DNA from: an uncultured Bacteroidia bacterium
GTDB lineage: Bacteria; Bacteroidota; Bacteroidia; Bacteroidales; Prolixibacteraceae
Assembly: GCA_903897145.1 (NCBI GenBank)
Contig: CAIUAN010000058.1
Span: forward strand, 30,979-94,978
DNA: 64,000 bases
Direction of reading: 5' to 3'
Shown here piece after piece: positions 6,955 through 16,002 of the stretch (the first letter of the stretch is position 1; every line of letters starts with the position of its first letter). The notes under the pieces were generated by a model. That model made no database searches. It saw only the letters and a list, made by a program, of their open reading frames with translations, and had not been told where the DNA came from. Position numbers and translations under genes: made by a program.

Positions 6955-8466
6955 ATGGAGAAACACACTTCCTCTGCTCAATGGGCTCAGCATGTTATTA
7001 ATCAACATGAAATTGATAAATACCTTATCGATGGAGATGATTTTGTGAATGAATCTAAGATTAACCTATCCCTCAGGCAAAATAGAGATCCTAGCCCTTC
7101 GCAAATTCACGATATCCTTGAGAAATCATTGGCTATTCATAACCTTTCTCCAGCTGAGACGGCTGCCTTGTTAAATGTTACCTCTGCTGAACAATGGGAC
7201 TTAATTTTCGCGACTGCTCTAGCCGTTAAACGAAAAGTGTACGACAATCGAATTGTATTTTTTGCTCCATTATACGCTTCTAATTTATGTGTTAATAACT
7301 GTGCCTACTGTGGATTTCGATCTGCTAATAATTTAGAAATTAGACGAATGCTTACTGCTCAGGAGATTGTTTCAGAAACACATGCCATTCTTCAAGAAGG
7401 TCATAAACGGATTGTAATGGTTGTTGGAGAGCACCAGAATACGGCGGTAGACTATTTATGCCGGGCCATTAAGACTGCCTATAGCGTGGAATATAAATCA
7501 CTAAAATCGGGATGCATTTCGCGCATTCGACGTGTTAATGTCAATGCGGCGCCGATGGATATTGCGAGTTTAAAACGACTTAAAGAGGCGGGTATCGGTA
7601 CCTATCAAGTTTTTCAGGAGACATATCATCATCAAACATATCGGAAGGTTCATCCCGCCAATACCATCAAGGGGGACTATCGATGGCGACTGTATGCTCA
7701 TCATCGAGCGCTTGAGGCAGGATTAGAGGATGTGGCTATCGGAGCCCTTTTTGGTTTGTATGATTGGCGATTTGAGGTGATGGGATTGGTTTATCACGCC
7801 ATAGATTTAGAGCGGCAGTTTCGTATTGGACCCCATACAATCTCCTTTCCTCGCTTAAATCCGGCTTTAGGCTCTGAACTTTCCATTAATTCTCCTTGGC
7901 AGGTTAGTGATGCCGATTTTAAAAAGCTGGTTGCCGTTTTGCGACTTGCAGTACCTACTGCGGGATTAATTATTACGGCTCGGGAGAAAGCGGAATTAAA
8001 AAAAGAGGTTATTCAGGTTGGATGTACTCAGACTGATGCTTCAACGAGAATTGGTGTTGGGAGTTATAGTAAAAATGAAAATGCTGAGAGTTTTGATTCA
8101 GAGCAGTTTATATTAGGTGATTCGCGTAATCTGGATGAACTTATCCAAGAGATGATTCAACAAGGAAATATACCATCCTTCTGCACCGCAGGGTATCGGT
8201 GTGGTCGAACAGGAAGTGCAATTTTTGGAATGTTGAGTAAATGCGATGAAGGAAAATTCTGTAAGCTCAATGCTGTTCTAACTTTTCGTGAATATTTAAA
8301 TGATTTTGCGTCAGATTCAACGCGTATTTTAGGGGAGTCGATTCTGCAAAAAGAGATGACAGCAATTGAAACCATGGACTACTTTAAAAATAAGCCTCAT
8401 TTGCTTCAGAAATTCCATCATGATTATAGCCAACTCGCGGCTGGTAAAAGAGATGTTTATATTTAA
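6955..8466 (+). CDS. hydG: HydG-like radical SAM enzyme with altered C-terminal cluster motif
   Basis: A 503-residue radical SAM protein of the HydG branch (ThiH-like tyrosine lyases). HydG splits tyrosine and makes the CO and CN ligands of the [FeFe]-hydrogenase H-cluster. The radical SAM cysteines are C112, C116 and C119 (CVNNCAYC). The C-terminal BATS region (ends about 440) carries the HydG-specific segment, but where HydG has C-x2-C-x22-C this protein has C410-T-A-G413, with C416 and C436 present. The second cysteine is glycine, with a new cysteine three residues on. ThiH is much shorter (about 370-380) and lacks this region. No hydA, hydE or hydF is in the window. It may be a divergent HydG or a paralogue with another job. 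Confidence 0.75.
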   Translation: MEKHTSSAQWAQHVINQHEIDKYLIDGDDFVNESKINLSLRQNRDPSPSQIHDILEKSLAIHNLSPAETAALLNVTSAEQWDLIFATALAVKRKVYDNRIVFFAPLYASNLCVNNCAYCGFRSANNLEIRRMLTAQEIVSETHAILQEGHKRIVMVVGEHQNTAVDYLCRAIKTAYSVEYKSLKSGCISRIRRVNVNAAPMDIASLKRLKEAGIGTYQVFQETYHHQTYRKVHPANTIKGDYRWRLYAHHRALEAGLEDVAIGALFGLYDWRFEVMGLVYHAIDLERQFRIGPHTISFPRLNPALGSELSINSPWQVSDADFKKLVAVLRLAVPTAGLIITAREKAELKKEVIQVGCTQTDASTRIGVGSYSKNENAESFDSEQFILGDSRNLDELIQEMIQQGNIPSFCTAGYRCGRTGSAIFGMLSKCDEGKFCKLNAVLTFREYLNDFASDSTRILGESILQKEMTAIETMDYFKNKPHLLQKFHHDYSQLAAGKRDVYI

Positions 8467-8630
8467 GAGCGAATTGTGTCCTGTTGATCTATCCGTTTTG
8501 AAACACCACAAATAATTAGTGTAGAATCTTTTATTTTTTGGTTTCTTACCGAAACTCTTGTAAGCATACATATTGTTTTGTTTATTTGTTGGAGCTAATA
8601 GGTTTATTCCTGACAAATTTACAATCCAAA

Positions 8631-9926
8631 ATGACCAAGATTTTTAAATATACTGCCTGTACCTTTTTAGGGGTTATCTTATGGTTTGGAGTTACAGCTC
8701 AAAATCTAGCGGAGCGCCTTGCGAAATTACCTGATGTGGTATCCGTAGAAAAGATGGAGGCTAACTCCTTTTTCAAGGAGGCTTTTATCCTGATGATTAA
8801 GCAACCCTTAGATCATAAACATCCAGAATTGGGAAGTTTTAATCAAAGAGTCGTCTTATCTAATCTAAGTGAGTCAAGTCCGGTGGTCTTAATAACGGAG
8901 GGTTATGGCGGAGAATATGCCACGCGTACCAAATACCTAAATGAACTTTGTCCCTTACTAAATGCGAATCAACTTTTTATAGAACATCGGTTTTTTGGAA
9001 AATCAGTCCCTGATTCTATCGATTGGCGCTATTTAACGGTTGAGAATGCAGCAGCGGATCATCATCGAGTAATCGAATTGTTTAAAACGATATACCATCA
9101 GAAATGGATTAGCACCGGTATAAGCAAAGGGGGAGAGACGGCCCTTTATCATTTGGCTTTATATCCCAAAGATGTTGATATTTCAGTCCCTTATGTGGCA
9201 CCTTTGAATTTTTCAGTTGAAGAGAAAAGGCATGATTATTTTATTCGTCATCTTGCTGGAAAGGATAGTGAAAGAAGAAAAGTTGCTTTGTTTCAATCTG
9301 AACTTCTCAAAAGAAAATCATCGTTATTAGTTTTGTTTACAGAATTATGCAAGGAGAAAAAATATGTTTTTAAAACTTCAGTAAGCGAAATATATGATTA
9401 TTGTGTACTTGAGTTTGCATTTTCATTTTGGCAGTGGGGGAGTTCAGTAAAAGATCTTCCAAATTCGAATGGCACAGATCAAGAGTTTTTGGATTTCTTT
9501 GTGAAGATCTGTTCCCCAAGTTATTTTGATTTCGAGAGTGGTAAATCAACTTTCCCATTTTTTATTCAAGCTGAAAAGGAATTAGGTTATTATGCTTATA
9601 ATCCTAAGCCATTCAAGAATCTAATGGAATTGTCCAATACAACGGATTATGTTTCTAGGCTTTTTGTCGGGCCTGAAGTTCATTTATCTTACGATCCTGC
9701 GATGAGCTTAAAGGTTAAAGATTTTTTGCGAAAAGATGCAAAGCACGTACTCTTGATTTATGGTGAAGTCGATCCTTGGTCTGCCTCTGCTGCAAAAGCA
9801 CCATGGAACCCTCAAGTCGTTAAGATTGTGCAGAAGCATGGCAGTCACAGGAGCAGAATAGGGAATATGCCTCCAAAACAAAAGAAAAAAGCTATGCGTA
9901 TCCTGACCAAATGGATGAATTCCTAG
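8631..9926 (+). CDS. S37-type (PS-10-like) secreted serine aminopeptidase
   Basis: A 431-residue exported alpha/beta-hydrolase of the kind grouped with tripeptidyl aminopeptidases (peptidase family S37, PS-10). The ATG at 8631 gives a signal peptide ending near VTAQ; the frame is open to a TTG at 8538, which would bury it. Family features seen: QPLDHKHPELGSFNQRV near 60-75, VVLITEGYGGEYA, the EHRFFGKS segment, the nucleophile elbow GISKGGETA (serine near residue 165), an aspartate in YGEVDPWSASAAK and a histidine in KHGSHRSRI. These proteins cleave short peptides from the N-terminus. There is no functional link to hydG; the gap is 164 bp. Confidence 0.75.
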   Translation: MTKIFKYTACTFLGVILWFGVTAQNLAERLAKLPDVVSVEKMEANSFFKEAFILMIKQPLDHKHPELGSFNQRVVLSNLSESSPVVLITEGYGGEYATRTKYLNELCPLLNANQLFIEHRFFGKSVPDSIDWRYLTVENAAADHHRVIELFKTIYHQKWISTGISKGGETALYHLALYPKDVDISVPYVAPLNFSVEEKRHDYFIRHLAGKDSERRKVALFQSELLKRKSSLLVLFTELCKEKKYVFKTSVSEIYDYCVLEFAFSFWQWGSSVKDLPNSNGTDQEFLDFFVKICSPSYFDFESGKSTFPFFIQAEKELGYYAYNPKPFKNLMELSNTTDYVSRLFVGPEVHLSYDPAMSLKVKDFLRKDAKHVLLIYGEVDPWSASAAKAPWNPQVVKIVQKHGSHRSRIGNMPPKQKKKAMRILTKWMNS

Positions 9927-10025
9927 TTTGAAAATGTACTTCTGATTTCTATTTTGCAGACAAATTACGAATGTGTTTTTTACATTATTAAATTCAACCA
10001 GGTCAAAGAAAATCTATTTGTCATA

Positions 10026-10055
10026 ATTGGATCTAATTCGTTTCAGTTAGTTTTG
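10026..10055 (+). promoter_or_regulatory. Candidate promoter of the 10.1-12.1 kb pair
   Basis: ATTG (10026-10029) and TAGTTTTG (10048-10055) are separated by 18 bp, close to the Bacteroidota -33/-7 layout. The ATG follows at 10088. Confidence 0.5.
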
Positions 10056-10087
10056 TGAAATTTTTGAAATCAGAATTAGATTAACAG

Positions 10088-11218
10088 ATGAGTTTAAATT
10101 CAAAGAAACCTCGAAAAAGATCGCCGCTTAGGATTGCAGGATTTGGTGCAATTGTGTTTTTTGCGTTGATTGGATTCACTCTTACCACCCTATTTTTTGC
10201 TGTCAAGCTTCATATTACCAATGACCCTGGTGCCGTTGATTTTAACGATCGATATTTCCAAGAGATCAAAGATAAGTATGGGAAGTCAAACTATCAGGAT
10301 ACTAATAAAATGGCGATCCGAGAGGCTGTTATGTTTAGTCAGATTGTTGCTTTGAGTAAATACTATCCAGAAAATGCTTTGAATATTCTGAATGCTTTTT
10401 ATAAAAGTCATAATCTTTCTGAAACAGAACGGATGGTAGACATTGTAAATCTGCATATGCAAGATATAAAGGAATATAGTTCAGCTATTGAAGAGATTAA
10501 GAAAGATGTTAAAATTGAGCGTAAACAGAAACTTAGTGGAAGCGTTTTTGCTTGGATGAATATTTCAGAATGGAGTGATTTTAAAATTGCTGTCGCAAAA
10601 GATAAAGCCCTCATAGATTCAGTGGCTAATCTTACCAAAGTTGAACCTCGGCTAATCGTAGCTGTACTCGTTGGTGAGCAGATCCGGTTGTTTAATTCAG
10701 ATCGTGAGGCGTATAAACGATGGATTGGCCCATTGAAAATCCTATCTGTTGAATCTACTTTTTCCTTAGGTGTTACTGGCATAAAGGCAACAACGGCCGA
10801 GGTTATTGAGAAGAACTTAAGAGATAGCCTCTCTACCTTCTATTTGGGACCTCAATATTCTCATTTGTTAGACTTCAGATCAGATTCGATTGAAAGTGAG
10901 CGATTTAAGAAGCTTACGGATTTTAAAAACCATTACTATTCCTACCTTTATGCGGCACTTAACATTAAGCAGATCATGATGCAGTGGGAGCGGAGTGGAT
11001 TTACTATTGCCGATAGACCTGAGATCTTAGCAACTTTATTTAATATTGGCTTTGAAGGATCTGTTCCTAAAGCAAATCCAATGGTTGGTGGTGCTACCAT
11101 ACTGATACATGATGCTTCCTATACTTTTGGTGCTATCGCTTTTGAATTTTATTATTCTGGTGAGTTGTACGATGCCTTTCCCTTTAAGTCGGTTAAATTT
11201 GATTGGAAAAATAACTAA
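10088..11218 (+). CDS. Membrane-anchored protein with lysozyme-fold-like C-terminal domain
   Basis: A 376-residue protein with a basic N-terminus and one membrane segment (about residues 15-38), the rest probably periplasmic. I do not recognise a named family with certainty. Residues 185-330 show a pattern like soluble lytic transglycosylases: E197 in VLVGEQIRL where the catalytic Glu would be, S-L-G-V-T-G-I-K (226-233) followed by a TTAEV helix where SLTs have G-x-M-Q-x-x-P-x-T-A, and N319 in LATLFNIG where SLTs have AYNxG. I infer a possible peptidoglycan-acting enzyme. The downstream phosphodiester glycosidase-like gene starts 5 bp later, so the two form an operon. Confidence 0.5.
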   Translation: MSLNSKKPRKRSPLRIAGFGAIVFFALIGFTLTTLFFAVKLHITNDPGAVDFNDRYFQEIKDKYGKSNYQDTNKMAIREAVMFSQIVALSKYYPENALNILNAFYKSHNLSETERMVDIVNLHMQDIKEYSSAIEEIKKDVKIERKQKLSGSVFAWMNISEWSDFKIAVAKDKALIDSVANLTKVEPRLIVAVLVGEQIRLFNSDREAYKRWIGPLKILSVESTFSLGVTGIKATTAEVIEKNLRDSLSTFYLGPQYSHLLDFRSDSIESERFKKLTDFKNHYYSYLYAALNIKQIMMQWERSGFTIADRPEILATLFNIGFEGSVPKANPMVGGATILIHDASYTFGAIAFEFYYSGELYDAFPFKSVKFDWKNN

Positions 11219-11223
11219 GCCCA

Positions 11224-12066
11224 ATGATGCTAGTCAAACTAATACTCCTAATCCTTTTCTCTGTTTGGTCTTTTGAGAGCAGGAGTCAAGAGCCAGCTTT
11301 AACTTCCCTAAAATGGGTTGAACTGCAAAAAGGGTTATGGTATAACGAAGTGAATGCTCCTGAAAAATCGATACTCAATGATTCGAAGCTTTTTATATTA
11401 AAAGCTGATCCTATGTTATGCTCCTTTAGCGTGCATAGTGTTTCCGATGATAAAAAATTCCCTCGGACTGCCGCCACTTGGGCGAAAGAATATAAGTTAA
11501 ATGTCGTTGTCAATGCAGGGATGTTTAATATGGCGAATCATCGCACCAATAAAGGTTATCTTCAAACTAACAAACGTTTTAACAATCCTCGTTTAAACAA
11601 AAGTTACAATGTTATGATGGCGATGAATCCCCGCAATCGAGCTGATTCCTCCATGATAATTACAGATATGTCGTTTCGTGATTGGACACTTTTGAAAAAA
11701 AGATTTACGAATCTCTGTCAAGGAATGCGCATGATTGATGGCCATGGGGAGCCATTGTCGTGGGATAAACGTCCAGGTCAGAGTTGTAGCATGGTTGTTG
11801 GCGCTACTGATGAGATGGGGAATATTTATTTTGCTTTTACCCGGTCACCATATACCCATCAGCAGATGATTGGATTTCTAAAGCAGTTAATTCCCACTGT
11901 TCGGACTACTGTTTATTTAGAGGGCGGACCTGAGTCGAGTTTGTATATTCAAACTAAAGACACGGTAATTTCGAAGATTGGAAGCTATGTTTCACAAACT
12001 TATGCCCATGATAAGAATGATCATTTTTGGGATCTCCCTAATGTTATTGGTATTCGCTCTCGCTAG
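11224..12066 (+). CDS. Phosphodiester glycosidase (NAGPA/DUF2233) family exported protein
   Basis: A 280-residue secreted protein with a signal peptide (ATG 11224, cleavage near SRSQE). The rest matches the DUF2233 / NAGPA domain, named after the mammalian uncovering enzyme that removes GlcNAc from a phosphodiester. Visible family segments: VVNAGMFNM (about 97-105), DMSFRDW, CQGMRMIDG, MVVGATDEMGNIYFAF and VYLEGGPESSLYI. Bacterial members are often next to cell-wall genes. The substrate here is unknown; a periplasmic sugar-phosphodiester is likely. It is the second gene of a pair and ends convergent with ovoA. Confidence 0.75.
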   Translation: MMLVKLILLILFSVWSFESRSQEPALTSLKWVELQKGLWYNEVNAPEKSILNDSKLFILKADPMLCSFSVHSVSDDKKFPRTAATWAKEYKLNVVVNAGMFNMANHRTNKGYLQTNKRFNNPRLNKSYNVMMAMNPRNRADSSMIITDMSFRDWTLLKKRFTNLCQGMRMIDGHGEPLSWDKRPGQSCSMVVGATDEMGNIYFAFTRSPYTHQQMIGFLKQLIPTVRTTVYLEGGPESSLYIQTKDTVISKIGSYVSQTYAHDKNDHFWDLPNVIGIRSR

Positions 12067-12083
12067 CTGAGGCGTGTTTTAGA

Positions 12084-14195
12084 TTATTTTTTTCTCCAAA
12101 TAGTGATCTCAAGCTGGTTAACCGAGAATTTCCGTTTGTTTATTCGAGTTACAGATGGCACTTCAATAGGACCATCTACAAGCTGAAATCTTTTTGCTAA
12201 TAGACTATCCAAATCATCATTCCCCCAGATCTGCTCGCCTTCTTTTCGTCGGCCTCCAATCCAATTTTCCTTCCTTGTGCACTCTTCACTCCAATCATAA
12301 CCAGTTGCAATAACTAATAAACCATTCGGATTAATTCTTTTGTGTATTCCAGATAAGAGGTGTCTTGGATTATTTAATTGATCAAGGATATCGTTGATTA
12401 GTATTAAATCATATCCTGTGAAAATGGATTTCATATTCGAAAAATCAGCCTGCAGAAATTTCACTTTCTTAATCAAATGGCTTAATTCTAGCTTATTTAA
12501 GTTTAGCTCTTGATAACTATTTAATTCTCCTTCTTCTGGAAACTGGTACCTGAAATTTGATTGTTCTTGCAATTCAATGGCCACCCTGATATTACGAGCT
12601 GTAAAATCTATTCCTGTCACTTGATCAAACCCTTTGGCTAGTTCCCAAGTCGATCTGCCTGTTTTGCAACCTAAGTCAAGTGCGCTTGCGTGTTGTTTGC
12701 CAGCATGTTGGATGGCTATTTCTGCAACTTTTTGATAGTAATTTGGAAGGCTGAGGTGATTGTCCTTGTATTGAGCTTCGCAGTGCCGCACCACAATTGG
12801 ATCTGTCTCACATAGTTGCTGCGGAATATTAACCGGGTGTTTAGAGGACACATATCTAAACCCTGCATGCTGATAAAAATGGCGTCTGAAAGCGTAGCGT
12901 GCACTGCGCAATGCTTCGTTTCCAGTAGAGATCCACGAACCTCCCTTGATGATATTGTGCTTGAGGTCAAACGTTGGCGCTGAAAAATCATCGTAAGCAG
13001 GATGCGTCTTAAATCCTTCATAACCCCGTATTGGTGTCTCTGTCCATTGCCAAACATTTCCGATTAAATCGTAAAATTCTCCAAACTTAAATCGGTCAAC
13101 AGGGCATGGACTTTGAAAGTGTTCTAAGTTGATATTTCCTGGTGCAATGTCCCAGAAAGGTTGATCTGGAATATTAGCGTGTTGAGCGAGTAGCGTCCAT
13201 TCTTCTTCAGATGGCAAACGAATCGGTTGGTTTGTAATTTCAGCTTTCCAATTGCAAAAAGCTTTAGCTTCAAGATAATTAACTTCCACTGGCCAATTTA
13301 ATGGCAAAGGTATTTCACTTGAAATAAGACGTAATATCCAGCCTTCAATTGTATGACGCCAGAAGAGCGGGTTTTTAGCCTCTTTGTAGCTCTTCCAGTT
13401 CCATCCCTCTTCTGTCCAGTATTTTTTTTTGTTGTAGCCATCTGCCATCACAAACTCAAGAAATTCACCATTCGAACATAAATATTGTGAGGCTTGAAAA
13501 TCGTTGACCTCTCCCAGGTAATTTCCATATTCGTTATCCCAACCATATGTGAAATCATCAGAGGCTTTACCTAGGTGAATAGATGCTCCTTTTGTTGCAA
13601 TAAACTTATTTAGTGGAGCATTGGCTGTTTCCGTGCATATTATCCAATTAGCAATAGGCTTTAATTTAATTAGGGGCAATTGACGAATGAGTACTGAAGA
13701 GGTTTCTACATGAATTCTCTCATGTTCAATCCCCATCAAAATAATCCAAATAGGGCTTTCCCAACTAATGGGTAAAAGGATTGGAAAGTCAAGGATAAGC
13801 TTTGTAACACATTCTCTTACCTTGGTTCTGTATTTTCTGACCTCCGCTATGGATGGCCAATCGTACGAATTGGTATTTAAATCATCCCATGACATCTCAT
13901 CAACGCCTACCGCGAACATCGATTCAAGTCTAGGATCAATTCTTTCTTGAAGTATTTTTGCCGTTATTAACTTATTAATAAAGAAGGTGGCTGTATGGCC
14001 AAAGTAAAAAATCAATGGATGTCTTAGCGGATCAGCTTTTAGATACATCGCCGATTCGTTCTCAATGGCTTCAAAAAGTTGTTCGTAAAGATCAAACGTC
14101 TTTAGGAAATATTCAAGAATTTCAGTTCTTTTCTTTTCGATACTATTCCCAGTTAATAATGGGGTTCTTGTATTGAAAAGGTTATTTGTTTTCAT
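12084..14195 (-). CDS. ovoA: OvoA: 5-histidylcysteine sulfoxide synthase / 4-mercaptohistidine N1-methyltransferase
   Basis: A 703-residue three-domain fusion with the full OvoA layout. Residues 20-180 are a DinB-like four-helix domain holding the non-haem iron ligands: H67 (YFGHT) and H158/H162 in HERIHVE, the H-x3-H-x-E motif. Residues 190-455 are the formylglycine-generating-enzyme/sulfatase-modifying fold, with PVDRFKFGEFYDLIGNVWQW, GGSWIS and GFRYV. Residues 485-703 are a class I SAM methyltransferase with ALDLGCKTGRSTWEL as motif I. OvoA joins cysteine to histidine C5 with O2, and the last domain methylates the imidazole to give ovothiol A. The sulfoxide lyase OvoB is not nearby. EgtB-type ergothioneine enzymes lack the C-terminal methyltransferase. 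Confidence 0.92.
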   Translation of the reverse strand: MKTNNLFNTRTPLLTGNSIEKKRTEILEYFLKTFDLYEQLFEAIENESAMYLKADPLRHPLIFYFGHTATFFINKLITAKILQERIDPRLESMFAVGVDEMSWDDLNTNSYDWPSIAEVRKYRTKVRECVTKLILDFPILLPISWESPIWIILMGIEHERIHVETSSVLIRQLPLIKLKPIANWIICTETANAPLNKFIATKGASIHLGKASDDFTYGWDNEYGNYLGEVNDFQASQYLCSNGEFLEFVMADGYNKKKYWTEEGWNWKSYKEAKNPLFWRHTIEGWILRLISSEIPLPLNWPVEVNYLEAKAFCNWKAEITNQPIRLPSEEEWTLLAQHANIPDQPFWDIAPGNINLEHFQSPCPVDRFKFGEFYDLIGNVWQWTETPIRGYEGFKTHPAYDDFSAPTFDLKHNIIKGGSWISTGNEALRSARYAFRRHFYQHAGFRYVSSKHPVNIPQQLCETDPIVVRHCEAQYKDNHLSLPNYYQKVAEIAIQHAGKQHASALDLGCKTGRSTWELAKGFDQVTGIDFTARNIRVAIELQEQSNFRYQFPEEGELNSYQELNLNKLELSHLIKKVKFLQADFSNMKSIFTGYDLILINDILDQLNNPRHLLSGIHKRINPNGLLVIATGYDWSEECTRKENWIGGRRKEGEQIWGNDDLDSLLAKRFQLVDGPIEVPSVTRINKRKFSVNQLEITIWRKK

Positions 14196-14316
14196 TATTG
14201 TTATGCTACTGGTGTTAAAGTTGATTGAACCCGAAAAAAGTATCGGTATGAAGATTTAACGTTTAAAACATCTAATAGTTTAAATTAGAATGTTAAATGC
14301 AGCAATATAATGGAAT

Positions 14317-15144
14317 TTATTTTTTGTACTTCTCAATTGCATTCTTTACGGAGCCATGCTCAAGCAATAGAGCTCGTGAGGCATCTAAAGGAATTTGAAG
14401 CTCTTCGGAGATCATCCTAGATCCCCTTTCGATCAGTTTTTTGTTCGTAAGTTGCATGTTCACCATCCGATTACCCTTCACTCGACCTAGCCTTATCATT
14501 AAGGAAGTTGTTATCATATTCAGGATCATTTTTTGAGCTGTACCTGATTTTAAACGGGTAGATCCAGTGACGAATTCAGGACCCACAACGGCTTCTATAG
14601 GAAATTCTGCTGCTTTGGCTAATAAACTGTCTGGATTACAAGTAATACAACCAGTTAATATGCCATGTTCCCTGGCACGATTAACTCCTTCAATAACATA
14701 AGGCGTTGTCCCTGATGCTGCTATTCCAATTACCGTATCATTCTTTGTAATGCTTAAGCTGGTAAGTGTTTCCCATGCTTTAGTTGTATCGTCTTCAGCT
14801 GACTCTACAGATTTTCGAAGAGCAGTATCTCCACCAGCGATTAATCCGATTACAACCGTGTCAGGAACCCCAAAAGTTGGCGGAATTTCGGATGCATCTA
14901 ATACTCCCAATCTTCCGCTCGTTCCAGCACCCAAGTAAAATATTCGACCACCGTTTAGCATTCTTTTCTCCATTTGCTCAACTAAGGCCTGGATATTAGG
15001 AAGCGCTTGTCTAACTGCTAAATGTACTTTGGAGTCTTCTTCGTTAATCGATGTAAGCAAAGCCTCTACAGACATCTTATCGAGGTTGTCAAAGTTTGAT
15101 GAAGATTCAGTTACATTTATGGGAGAACTATTTTTTAATGACAT
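14317..15144 (-). CDS. murQ: N-acetylmuramic acid 6-phosphate etherase
   Basis: A 275-residue SIS-domain lyase that splits MurNAc-6-phosphate into GlcNAc-6-phosphate and D-lactate during peptidoglycan recycling. Visible signature: the sugar-phosphate loop LGAGTSGRLGVLDASE (about 77-92) with the catalytic acid in DASE, IAASGTTPYV, and the second conserved block EFVTGSTRLKSGTAQKMILN. The length is close to E. coli MurQ. It starts 6 bp after murK, which would supply its substrate. It is cytosolic. Confidence 0.95.
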   Translation of the reverse strand: MSLKNSSPINVTESSSNFDNLDKMSVEALLTSINEEDSKVHLAVRQALPNIQALVEQMEKRMLNGGRIFYLGAGTSGRLGVLDASEIPPTFGVPDTVVIGLIAGGDTALRKSVESAEDDTTKAWETLTSLSITKNDTVIGIAASGTTPYVIEGVNRAREHGILTGCITCNPDSLLAKAAEFPIEAVVGPEFVTGSTRLKSGTAQKMILNMITTSLMIRLGRVKGNRMVNMQLTNKKLIERGSRMISEELQIPLDASRALLLEHGSVKNAIEKYKK

Positions 15145-15150
15145 TCTATA

Positions 15151-16002
15151 TTACGAATTAAGAGATGATTGATCGATATGAAATTGCACAAGCCCACCGA
15201 TAGGTTTCTGACTTACCTGACCTAATAGAAGGCCTTCTTCGTCAAATAGCTTGCGTAGTTGCGGTTTGAAATAATGGGCAATACTTCCAGTGAAATGTAT
15301 AGGTAGATGGCTTATTTCTTTGTAGTTTAATAGGTTGCGTGTGATAAATGATTTTAATCCAGATCGTACTACTTGTTCAATTGCTGGATTCTGAATATGG
15401 TCTAATAAAAATGGGGCATATCCTGCGAGATAGCGGTTTGGAAAGGGCTGCCGATAAACCTTGTCTAGAATTTCTGCTCGATTCGTAGAATATCTTTTGA
15501 AAAATTCTGCTCCTATTTCTTCTGGCAACTGGAATTTCAATAGGTCGCTAATTAGCTGCTTGCCTAATGCGGCTCCACTTCCTTCATCACCTAAAATATA
15601 ACCTAATGGAGAGATGTTATTTGTAATCACAGATCCATCGTAATAACAAGAGTTTGATCCAGTGCCTAAGATACATGCAAACCCTTCGCTATGCTGGCAT
15701 AAAGATCGAGCGGCTCCAAGTAAATCGCTTTCAATAAATATTGCTGAACAGGTGAAAAATTCAGCTAACGCTGATCTGACAATTTCTGATTTTTCTTCAT
15801 TGGCGCACCCAGCACCGTAAAAGTAAATCGCATCAAATGCTTTGGAAGAAGATTTGAATTCTTGATTTAATAGCGTTGATATATTCGCCGTGTTTTGATA
15901 AAACGGGTTGATGCCCGAAGTAGTGATCGGGTCATTGACTTTTGTGCTGTCGATGATGACCCACTCAGTTTTCGAACTTCCGCTATCTGCTATTAGTATC
16001 AT
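15151..16002 (-). CDS. murK: N-acetylmuramic acid / N-acetylglucosamine kinase (MurK-like, BadF/BcrA family)
   Basis: A 283-residue ASKHA-fold kinase. Phosphate-1 motif ADSGSSKTEW at the N-terminus, CILGTGSNSCYYDG (about 112-125) and LGDEGSGAALGK (about 138-149) fit the BadF/BadG amino-sugar kinases, including MurK of Clostridium and the murTKQ loci of Bacteroidota. It would phosphorylate cytosolic MurNAc (and probably GlcNAc) at C6 and hand MurNAc-6P to MurQ, encoded 6 bp downstream. The context makes MurK more likely than a plain GlcNAc kinase. Confidence 0.85.
   Translation of the reverse strand: MILIADSGSSKTEWVIIDSTKVNDPITTSGINPFYQNTANISTLLNQEFKSSSKAFDAIYFYGAGCANEEKSEIVRSALAEFFTCSAIFIESDLLGAARSLCQHSEGFACILGTGSNSCYYDGSVITNNISPLGYILGDEGSGAALGKQLISDLLKFQLPEEIGAEFFKRYSTNRAEILDKVYRQPFPNRYLAGYAPFLLDHIQNPAIEQVVRSGLKSFITRNLLNYKEISHLPIHFTGSIAHYFKPQLRKLFDEEGLLLGQVSQKPIGGLVQFHIDQSSLNS

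Noticed and set aside
6955..8466. Assignment of the radical SAM protein as ThiH
   Set aside because: Length (503) and the C-terminal extension match HydG; ThiH is shorter and lacks that region, and no thiamine genes are near.
8538..8630. TTG start of the S37-type peptidase
   Set aside because: The extension is noncoding in look and precedes a good ATG plus signal peptide at 8631.
12084..14195. Assignment as EgtB of ergothioneine synthesis
   Set aside because: The C-terminal methyltransferase fusion and overall length are those of OvoA; no egtD is adjacent.
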